A stretch of DNA of 5,631 bases from NCBI GenBank assembly GCA_902773415.1, contig CACYEE010000032.1:1-5631 (forward strand). The letters are read 5' to 3'. A model generated the notes under the pieces. That model searched no databases, was not told the origin of the DNA, and saw nothing but the letters and a program-made list of their open reading frames with translations. Source of the DNA: an uncultured Actinomyces sp. (GTDB lineage Bacteria > Actinomycetota > Actinomycetes > Actinomycetales > Actinomycetaceae). Positions 1 through 5,083 of this stretch are shown piece after piece. Every line of letters begins with the position of its first letter. The stretch's first letter is position 1. A program made the translations under genes and the position numbers.

Positions 1-576
1 AGCGGACAGATTGAGCATGTGCCTGTTGCAGTTTTCGACCTGAACGTCGGAGATCGTGACGTTCTCCGCATGCCGCAGAACCATTGCCGCGCACGTCACG
101 TCGGTGCGGCCCGCCGTGTTGAGATCCCAGACGCCGCCTCGAATCTCGATGTTCTTCAAATCGTCGTAGCGTCCAGCTCCGCTCTCGGGCGACCCGAGAA
201 GAGTCGGATCCGCGCCCGGCGCGAAACCCGAGACGATGCGCGCGTTCGGATGCAGGTACAGCTTCGTATTCGAGAAGATCCCCTCCGTCGACCTGAGCGT
301 GTAGGTTCCGGCGGGAACCCACACGATTGCCGGCTTTTCGGCGGTGGCCTGCGCCCGCGCCTGTTTCAGCGCCTTGTGCAGGGCATCCTGCGTCTGGTTT
401 GCGACAACGATGGCGCCGGCGGGTGCCGATGTCGGAGCCGAGGGAGCCTGCGCTGCGGCGAGTTCCATCTCCGTGTCTCCCTCGGCCGCGACCGTGGCGG
501 CACCGGCAGGCAGTGCCGTGCCGAAGCATAGCGCGGCGGCACCGATCGACGCCGCGATTGACTTGAGCAGTTTCAT
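1..576 (-). CDS. Secreted right-handed beta-helix (pectate-lyase-fold) protein, N-terminal part
   Basis: The first 192 residues of a minus-strand gene with no stop before the left edge. Residues 1-26 form a Sec signal peptide: MKLLKS n-region, hydrophobic core at about 7-22, and an AGA|A cleavage site after residue 26. Residues 38-57 are rich in Ala and Pro, like a short linker. Residues 59-94 (ending in VPAGTYTL) match the usual entry of a pectate-lyase-like beta-helix, where a short helix precedes a strand. NIEIRGGVWDLN (142-153) and NVTISDVQVENC (172-183) look like successive helix rungs. Such folds occur in polysaccharide lyases, GH28 hydrolases, epimerases and adhesins; the catalytic region is outside the window, so activity cannot be assigned. 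I chose the ATG at 574-576 because AAAAGG (586-591) lies 9 nt upstream. In-frame ATGs at 583-585 and 592-594 would add 3 or 6 residues but are less well placed. The gene diverges from the sugar-transferase gene. Confidence 0.85.
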   Translation of the reverse strand, partial: MKLLKSIAASIGAAALCFGTALPAGAATVAAEGDTEMELAAAQAPSAPTSAPAGAIVVANQTQDALHKALKQARAQATAEKPAIVWVPAGTYTLRSTEGIFSNTKLYLHPNARIVSGFAPGADPTLLGSPESGAGRYDDLKNIEIRGGVWDLNTAGRTDVTCAAMVLRHAENVTISDVQVENCNRHMLNLSA

Positions 577-628
577 GTATTCCATCCTTTTCATCAGGGG
601 TGTGAGCGTAACGAAAAGATAACACTCA

Positions 629-637
629 CCCCCCCCC
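629..637. repeat. 9-nt poly-C (poly-G on minus) homopolymer tract
   Basis: Nine consecutive C residues lie in the 205-bp divergent region between the beta-helix gene (start 576) and the sugar-transferase gene (start 782). The tract is upstream of both start codons, so length changes would not shift either reading frame. It sits just upstream of a weak -10-like TATCTT on the minus strand (616-621), where a promoter spacer would be expected. No good -35 is visible beyond it. Poly-C/G tracts of this length can slip during replication and are also prone to sequencing error. Confidence 0.8.
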
Positions 638-713
638 ACCCGAACATGCCCTTGGTCCCATACGCTGTTCGACGCGCCGCGACGACCCGCGTCCCGAATT
701 GCGGCACTTTCGC

Positions 714-742
714 TTGCCCTCGCCCGATACTCGCAGAATAAT
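714..742 (+). promoter_or_regulatory. Predicted sigma-70-type promoter for the sugar-transferase gene
   Basis: TTGCCC (714-719, 4 of 6 to TTGACA) and AATAAT (737-742, 5 of 6 to TATAAT) are separated by exactly 17 bp. Transcription would start near 748-750, giving a leader of about 33 nt before the ATG at 782. The AT-rich -10 stands out in a GC-rich background. Similar motifs can arise by chance, and no transcript data are available. Confidence 0.5.
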
Positions 743-781
743 GGCAGGAAGAGACCGTCCCGCCGAACGGAGAGACAACGC

Positions 782-1417
782 ATGCCCCGAACAGATTCGC
801 GTCAGTGGCGCTACCTGACGCTCAAGCGAGCCTTCGACGTCGCATTTTCCTCGATCGTTCTCGTCGCCGGCGCAGCTCCGATGGCATTGCTGTGTGCCGT
901 CATCGTCTACGAATCGGGGGGCGGCAGTCCCATCTATGTTCACCGTCGTGTCGGTCTGAACGGCAAGCCGATCGGGGTTCTCAAGCTCAGAACGATGGTA
1001 AAGGATTCGGACAACGTCGAAAAGTACTTCACGCCCGAACAGCTGGAAACCTGGAAGCGCGAATACAAGGTCGACAACGATCCGAGAGTCACGCGTATCG
1101 GCGCATTCCTGCGCAAGACATCGCTCGACGAGCTTCCCCAGTTCCTCAACGTGCTCAAAGGCGACCTCTCGGTCATCGGACCTCGCCCGATCGTAATCCC
1201 CGAACTTGAGCAGTATGGCAGCCAGGCATCCGAGTTCCTCTCCTGCCGCCCCGGAATCACCGGCTGGTGGCAGGCGACCGAACGCAACGAAGCCACGTAC
1301 GACAACGGCCGACGCCAGGAACTCGAGCTCTTCTACGTGCGCAACGCTTCGCTCAGGCTTGACGCGATCGTATTCTTCAAGACCTTCGGTGCCATCTTCG
1401 GCGGTACCGGAAAGTAA
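782..1417 (+). CDS. Polyprenyl-phosphate sugar-1-phosphate transferase (initiating, monotopic type)
   Basis: A 211-residue bacterial sugar transferase, the length of the catalytic core alone (PglC-like), without the N-terminal multi-span region of WcaJ/WbaP. The family transfers a sugar 1-phosphate from a UDP-sugar to undecaprenyl phosphate on the inner membrane face, starting repeat-unit assembly. Visible motifs are KRAFD (15-19) leading into one hydrophobic segment (about 20-42, with Pro33), LKLRTM (67-72), DPRVTRIG (100-107), the catalytic Asp-Glu pair D116-E117 within SLDELPQ, IGPRP (132-136) and RPGITGWWQ (156-164). The usual PGITGLWQ(V)SGR region reads GWWQATERN here, a variant that may bear on the sugar used. 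The ATG at 782 is supported by GGAGAG (769-774) with 7-nt spacing and by a promoter just upstream. The DUF4422 gene follows after 10 nt, so the two are probably co-transcribed. Which sugar is transferred cannot be read from the sequence. Confidence 0.93.
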   Translation: MPRTDSRQWRYLTLKRAFDVAFSSIVLVAGAAPMALLCAVIVYESGGGSPIYVHRRVGLNGKPIGVLKLRTMVKDSDNVEKYFTPEQLETWKREYKVDNDPRVTRIGAFLRKTSLDELPQFLNVLKGDLSVIGPRPIVIPELEQYGSQASEFLSCRPGITGWWQATERNEATYDNGRRQELELFYVRNASLRLDAIVFFKTFGAIFGGTGK

Positions 1418-1427
1418 GGACGCGCCC

Positions 1428-2189
1428 ATGGATATCGCATTGCTCGTCGCGGCCCACAAGGACTACTGGATGCCGGACGATCCGATCTACCTTCCCGTGC
1501 AGGTCGGCGCAGCCGGCTCCGATTCGGACCTCGGCTTCCGGCGAGACGACGAAGGCAACAACATCTCCAGCCTCAATCCAAGGTACAGCGAGCTCACGGC
1601 GGTCTATTGGGCATGGAAGAACCTCAAGGCCGATGCCGTCGGGCTTGCCCATTATCGGCGCCATTTCAAGGGAACGGGCGAACGGAACACTCTCGCCGGC
1701 ACCGACGCGCGCGCCCTGCTCGACCGCGCTCCCATCGTGCTTCCGAAGCTCCGCAAATACTACGTCGAAACCGTAGAATCCCATTACGGGCACACGTTCG
1801 ACCCTGCGCATCTCGAGATTCTCCGCTCCGTCCTCGCGGAGCTATCCCCGGCAAGCGTCGAATCCTTCGACACGGTCCTCGCCTCGCGCTCGGCCCATAT
1901 CTTCAACATGTTCCTCATGCGCCGAAACTTCTTCGACGACTATTGCGCCTGGATGTTCCCCATTCTCTTCGAGACGGAAAAGCGCATCGACTTCGACTCG
2001 ATGACGCCCTTTCAGGCGCGGGTCATGGGCCGCCTCTCCGAACGCCTCATGGACACCTGGATTCTCTCGAATTCCTACGGGTTTGCCGAATGCCCCGTCG
2101 TTGCCATGGAAAAGACAAACTGGCTGAAAAAGGGCGGAGGCTTTCTTGCCGCAAAATTCCTTGGCAGGAAATACTCTGCCAGCTTCTGA
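1428..2189 (+). CDS. DUF4422 family protein, putative capsular glycosyltransferase
   Basis: A 253-residue protein matching the DUF4422 family found in capsule and exopolysaccharide loci and generally thought to be glycosyltransferases, with activity little studied. The signature regions are a hydrophobic N-terminal strand followed by AAHKDYWMP (8-16), YLPVQVG (21-27), NISSLNPRYSELTAVYWAWK (45-64), GLAHYRRHF (72-80), IFNMFLMRRNFFDDYCAWMF (158-177) and MGRLSERLMDTWIL (200-213). There is no signal peptide or transmembrane span, so it is likely cytoplasmic or peripheral at the inner membrane face. The frame is open upstream to 1206, but I chose the ATG at 1428: AAGGA (1416-1420) overlaps the preceding TAA stop and lies 7 nt upstream, and family homology begins at residue 3. 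The short spacing to the sugar transferase suggests translational coupling and adjacent steps. Acceptor and donor are unknown. Its stop is 3 bp from the stop of the convergent GT4 gene. Confidence 0.88.
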   Translation: MDIALLVAAHKDYWMPDDPIYLPVQVGAAGSDSDLGFRRDDEGNNISSLNPRYSELTAVYWAWKNLKADAVGLAHYRRHFKGTGERNTLAGTDARALLDRAPIVLPKLRKYYVETVESHYGHTFDPAHLEILRSVLAELSPASVESFDTVLASRSAHIFNMFLMRRNFFDDYCAWMFPILFETEKRIDFDSMTPFQARVMGRLSERLMDTWILSNSYGFAECPVVAMEKTNWLKKGGGFLAAKFLGRKYSASF

Positions 2190-2192
2190 GCG

Positions 2193-3320
2193 CTACGCCT
2201 GATACAACGAAAGGACCTGAGCCACGGCATCGGCTCGCCCGTACCCGGACTCCTCGACAAGCTCCTTTCCGTCATTGCGGCTCCACGACCTGCTCGCACG
2301 ATACATCGATTCGATCGCCTCGGCCCACGCCTGCGGATCTTTGATGCTCTCGCGTCGTTCAAGGTAGACATCGAAATCGAAAACGGGAATCTGATCGGAC
2401 AGCACGCACGAACAGCCGCTTGCCATCGCTTCGATGACCGTGATTCCAAAGCCCTCGAACACGCTCGGCATCGAGAACACGTCGAGCGCGCAATAGTACC
2501 GTTCGGCATGCTTTGTGCCGCCAGGCAGGTGAACGCGAGCGGAAACCCCAAGCTCCTTCGCCCGCGCCAAAGTCGCCTTCTCGAGCGGCCCGGCACCCGC
2601 AAGAATAAGCGCCGCATCAACGCCGGAATCGACGAGATGCCTGAGAACCTCCACCTGAAACAGCGGATTCTTCTGTTCGACAATCCGGCCGACCGAACCG
2701 AAAAGAAGCGCGCCGTCCGTGATTCCGAGTTCGGCCCGGACCTCGGCCCGCACCGCCGCATCGAAGGCAAAACGCTCCGTATCGACGCTGTTGCGAACAA
2801 AACGGAAAGGCCTGTCGCCAAAGAGGTACTCGCCCGCCTCGCGCGAACACGCAAGCCTGTCGGTGGCATACGAACTCCACAAACGCTGGCCCGCACGATG
2901 GAAGATGCTTTTGAGCACCCGATGGCCGACGCCAAAGCCCGAATTGTGCGAATGGACAAGCCTGACCGGAACCCCCTGACGCGCAGCGAGCCATGCGTAC
3001 ATGAAGCCCATTCCGTTCATCGTGTTGACATGTACGACGTCATAATGCTCCCGACGCAGGAGCTGCCTCCACCGCCAGCCGCTGACAAGGGTCCGTTTCA
3101 CGAGATTCGGCCGGTGACCTTCAAACACCGCAAAGCGCCGCGCTCCTACCTCTTCGAGGGCCTGGTCATGCGAGTCGTCCCAGTCATGCGTGCAGAAAAC
3201 GTCAAAAGAGAACTCGGACCGATCGAGACCTGTTGCGGCAAGCATGATGTAGCTCTCGATCCCGCCGAGTCCCCAGCCCTCGGAATAGTAGAGAATCCTG
3301 CGGTCGGCAGCTTTCGACAT
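2193..3320 (-). CDS. Glycosyltransferase family 4 (GT-B fold, EpsF-like)
   Basis: A 375-residue retaining GT-B glycosyltransferase, of normal length for GT4. The N-terminal domain starts with a beta strand and GWGLGGIESYIM (15-26), the glycine-rich loop and 'GGIE' typical of EpsF/capsule GT4 enzymes. HSHN (123-126), a conserved acceptor-side element, follows, then NSVDTERF (177-184) near the domain junction. The C-terminal nucleotide-sugar domain has GRIVEQKNP (211-219, with R212 and K217), AGAGP (241-245) and the E-x7-E motif with E289 and E297 in VFEGFGITVIEAMASG. These are the donor-binding and catalytic residues of the family. There is no signal peptide or membrane span. It probably adds a sugar to the lipid-linked repeat unit; donor and acceptor are unknown. 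The frame is open upstream to 3593, but the ATG at 3318-3320 is preferred because a consensus GGAGGT lies 7 nt upstream and the extension lacks family character. It is the only gene on this strand inside an otherwise plus-strand set, divergent from licD and convergent with DUF4422. Confidence 0.92.
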   Translation of the reverse strand: MSKAADRRILYYSEGWGLGGIESYIMLAATGLDRSEFSFDVFCTHDWDDSHDQALEEVGARRFAVFEGHRPNLVKRTLVSGWRWRQLLRREHYDVVHVNTMNGMGFMYAWLAARQGVPVRLVHSHNSGFGVGHRVLKSIFHRAGQRLWSSYATDRLACSREAGEYLFGDRPFRFVRNSVDTERFAFDAAVRAEVRAELGITDGALLFGSVGRIVEQKNPLFQVEVLRHLVDSGVDAALILAGAGPLEKATLARAKELGVSARVHLPGGTKHAERYYCALDVFSMPSVFEGFGITVIEAMASGCSCVLSDQIPVFDFDVYLERRESIKDPQAWAEAIESMYRASRSWSRNDGKELVEESGYGRADAVAQVLSLYQA

Positions 3321-3327
3321 CGTCTCG

Positions 3328-3333
3328 ACCTCC
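3328..3333 (-). promoter_or_regulatory. Consensus ribosome binding site deciding the GT4 start
   Basis: The minus strand reads GGAGGT here, 7 nt before the ATG at 3320. It fixes the start against an alternative in-frame ATG at 3345-3347, whose only upstream purine run (AAGGG) directly abuts the codon, and against the long open frame reaching 3593. Confidence 0.8.
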
Positions 3334-3387
3334 GTTTCGACGGGCATCCCTTGAAGGCAATCGTAATGCACCGCGCGCCTCGCTCCT

Positions 3388-3401
3388 ACCCGGACACGGG
3401 T
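3388..3401. repeat. Short perfect inverted repeat in a divergent intergenic gap
   Basis: ACCCG and CGGGT form perfect 5-bp arms around GACA in the 172-bp gap between the divergent GT4 (start 3320) and licD-like (start 3493) genes. It could be a small operator or a weak hairpin. It is short enough to occur by chance in GC-rich DNA. No convincing -35/-10 pair was found on either strand of this gap, although promoters would be expected here for one or both genes. Confidence 0.35.
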
Positions 3402-3492
3402 TGCCGATGCGGGCAGCGGCGGCACGGACAAGGTGGTAGATTCTTCCTTGTCCGACGCTGAGCGAAGGCCAGCACAACCCCGATGGAGAGCA

Positions 3493-4332
3493 ATGGCAGA
3501 CCAAACCCCACGGCAGATACTCTCGAAGGACGACGTCCAAAACGAACTGCTCGCGGTTCTCGATGCGTACGCATCGTTTTGCGAACGTCGCAATCTCGCC
3601 TATTGCCTCGTCGGCGGAACCCTGCTCGGTGCCGTCCGCCATCACGGCTTCATCCCTTGGGACGACGACATCGACGTCGGAATGCCGCGCCCCGACTACG
3701 ACGCTCTTGTCGAGAACGCCCAGGCTCTCGAAGACGAAACAGGCCTGAGAATCGAGGGATTCCGGAATCTCTCGCCGCAGGATTCGCCCATGCTCAAGAT
3801 CGTCACTCCCGAAATCCGCGTGCTCGAAGCTGGCGTCTATCCCACCGACCTGTGGATCGACGTGCTCCCGATCGACGCCCTGCCCGATCCGAAAGACGAA
3901 TCCGACGCCCAGTGCAGGAAGGCCGGCAGGCTTCGTCGCATTCTTGCATTCCTCACCACGCCGAAAACCGCGCAATCCCACCCTCTCGTCGGCGCGGTCA
4001 AGACCTTCGCCGTCCAGCCGCTCGCCAATCGTTTCCCCGCAGTTCCAACAGTCGTTTCCCGCGCCCTCCAGAAGACCGCCACGTCGATTCCCTTCGGGAC
4101 AACAGGGCATGTCGGCATCGTCTCGTGGGGAATGTACGGGGAACGGGAGAGAATACCCGCATCGTCGCTCAATCCGATGGCCGAGGTTCGATTCGGCCCA
4201 CGAACTTTCCCCGCATTCGGCACGTGGGACCTCTATCTGTCGAATCTCTACGGCGACTACATGACCTTGCCGCCAAAGAACCAGCAAATCAGCCACGGCA
4301 TTCAGGCCTGGCGAGCAAAGGAGGACCATTGA
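3493..4332 (+). CDS. LicD/fukutin-family phosphotransferase
   Basis: A 279-residue protein of normal LicD length. LicD enzymes transfer phosphocholine or alditol phosphates from CDP-activated donors to glycans; the animal relatives fukutin and FKRP use CDP-ribitol. The core signature is clear: GGTLLGAVRHHGFIPWDDDI (41-60), with the acidic cluster D57-D58-D59-D61 expected to bind metal and diphosphate, followed by MPRPDYDAL (64-72). WIDVLPID (121-128) is the second conserved acidic element, and LYGDYMTLPP (252-261) with H268 is the typical C-terminal block. There is no signal peptide, so it acts in the cytoplasm. I chose the ATG at 3493, with GGAGAG at 3485-3490 (close spacing). An in-frame GTG at 3433 would add 20 residues without family similarity or a good ribosome site. 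Its stop overlaps the TTG start of the IspD-like gene, so the two are translationally coupled. No choline-pathway genes (licA, licB, licC) are visible, which leaves an alditol-phosphate substrate as the better guess. Confidence 0.92.
   Translation: MADQTPRQILSKDDVQNELLAVLDAYASFCERRNLAYCLVGGTLLGAVRHHGFIPWDDDIDVGMPRPDYDALVENAQALEDETGLRIEGFRNLSPQDSPMLKIVTPEIRVLEAGVYPTDLWIDVLPIDALPDPKDESDAQCRKAGRLRRILAFLTTPKTAQSHPLVGAVKTFAVQPLANRFPAVPTVVSRALQKTATSIPFGTTGHVGIVSWGMYGERERIPASSLNPMAEVRFGPRTFPAFGTWDLYLSNLYGDYMTLPPKNQQISHGIQAWRAKEDH
4319..4324 (+). promoter_or_regulatory. Strong ribosome binding site for a TTG start
   Basis: AGGAGG, preceded by AA, sits inside the last codons of the licD-like gene and 4 nt before the TTG at 4329. 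It is the only good site near the region where IspD homology begins, and no ATG or GTG is available there, so it decides the start. The TTG shares 3 of its bases with the upstream TGA stop (TTGA, 4329-4332). Confidence 0.75.
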
Positions 4333-5051
4333 CCACAGCCATCATCATCGCAGGAGGCTCCGGCTCGCGCATGGGCCAGGAGATCCCCAAGCAGTTCATC
4401 AACGTCTACGACAAGCCCGTGCTCATCTACACGCTCGAATCCTTTGAGCGTCACCTGGAGATCGACCGGATCGTCCTCGTCTGCATCGAAAGCTGGATGG
4501 CGGTGGCCGAAGCCTACGCCCGCCAGTTCGACATCACGAAGCTCGAAGCCATCGTTCCTGGCGGCAACTCCGGCCAGGAATCGATTCGCAACGGTGTCGA
4601 AGCGCTCGACGGCAAGGCGGCAGACGACGAGATTGTCGTCATCCACGACGGGATTCGCCCTCTCGTCGATTCCTCCGTTCTGTCCGACGTTATCCGCGTT
4701 GCCCGCAAGCATGGCAACGGCGTCACCTCGATGCCCTACAACGAACAGATTTTCGTAGTCTCCGAAGACGACGATTCAACGACAACCCGGTTCATTCCAC
4801 GCGAAACCCTTCGGAGAGTTTCCACTCCGCAGGCCTATCGCTTCGACCTTCTCCTGCGATCCTATCGCCGCGCCTTTGCCGAAAACATCGGAATCGCCGG
4901 CTCGCACTACACGAACACGATGATGGTCGAGCTCGGCGAGCGCCTTCATTTCGCCGCCGGTTCGGACAAGAACATCAAGCTCACGACAAAAGACGACCTC
5001 GAACTGTTCAAGGCCTACCTTGCAGCCGACGAAGACACCTGGCTGAAGTGA
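4329..5051 (+). CDS. IspD/TarI-like cytidylyltransferase, probably making a CDP-alditol or CDP-sugar
   Basis: A 240-residue enzyme of the IspD/TarI nucleotidyltransferase family, which joins CMP from CTP to a phosphorylated polyol. The CTP-binding loop is AGGSGSRMG (8-16), with R14 and the K21 of PKQF (20-23) matching the catalytic Arg and Lys. IHDGIRPLV (105-113) matches HDxxRP, TPQAYRFD (166-173) matches the TPQxF element, and GSDKNIKLTTKDDL (211-224) is the conserved C-terminal block. Two places differ from MEP cytidylyltransferase as I recall the family: the 'PVxDT' element reads MPYNEQIF (135-142), and 'TDEA/TDD' reads TNTMM (195-199). Both lie in the substrate side of the MEP pocket, which argues against the housekeeping isoprenoid role. 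Context with LicD and an SDR favours a capsule role, as in TarI or the N-terminal half of Hib Bcs1. It starts at TTG with AGGAGG 4 nt upstream and overlaps the licD stop. The exact substrate is unknown. Confidence 0.88.
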   Translation: MTTAIIIAGGSGSRMGQEIPKQFINVYDKPVLIYTLESFERHLEIDRIVLVCIESWMAVAEAYARQFDITKLEAIVPGGNSGQESIRNGVEALDGKAADDEIVVIHDGIRPLVDSSVLSDVIRVARKHGNGVTSMPYNEQIFVVSEDDDSTTTRFIPRETLRRVSTPQAYRFDLLLRSYRRAFAENIGIAGSHYTNTMMVELGERLHFAAGSDKNIKLTTKDDLELFKAYLAADEDTWLK

Positions 5052-5083
5052 GCCGCATTCAATCCGACCACAAGGGAGCGCAC

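Noticed and set aside
19..622. Plus-strand open frames across the left edge (to 531, 566 and 622)
   Set aside because: They are antisense to the signal-peptide and beta-helix coding frame, which has a coherent secreted-protein structure.
1206..1427. N-terminal extension of the DUF4422 protein
   Set aside because: It overlaps the sugar-transferase gene and has Ser/Pro/Arg-rich shadow composition. The ATG at 1428 has its own SD and starts at family homology.
626..1459. Long minus-strand open frame (277 codons) opposite the sugar-transferase gene
   Set aside because: It is antisense to a gene with clear family motifs, its translation has no recognisable domain, and long antisense frames are expected at this GC content.
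2219..2236. Inverted repeat GAGCC/GGCTC just past the DUF4422 stop, considered as a terminator
   Set aside because: The stem is only 5 bp with an 8-nt loop, there is no T run, and it lies inside the GT4 coding sequence.
2508..3461. Long plus-strand open frame (317 codons) opposite the GT4 gene
   Set aside because: The GT4 frame carries intact motifs and a consensus SD, while the plus-strand translation is charged low-information sequence without family features.
3321..3593. N-terminal extension of the GT4 protein
   Set aside because: It would overlap the licD-like start region and lacks similarity to GT4 N-termini. GGAGGT at 3328-3333 marks the start at 3320.
3483..4328. Upstream open extension in the IspD frame, which would give a 522-residue protein
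   Set aside because: The first 282 codons overlap the LicD gene in another frame and translate to Arg/Pro-rich sequence typical of a shadow frame. IspD homology begins at the TTG at 4329.
3202..4329. Minus-strand open frame (375 codons) opposite the licD-like gene
   Set aside because: It covers the LicD gene and part of GT4 in the wrong frame, with no domain or ribosome site of note.
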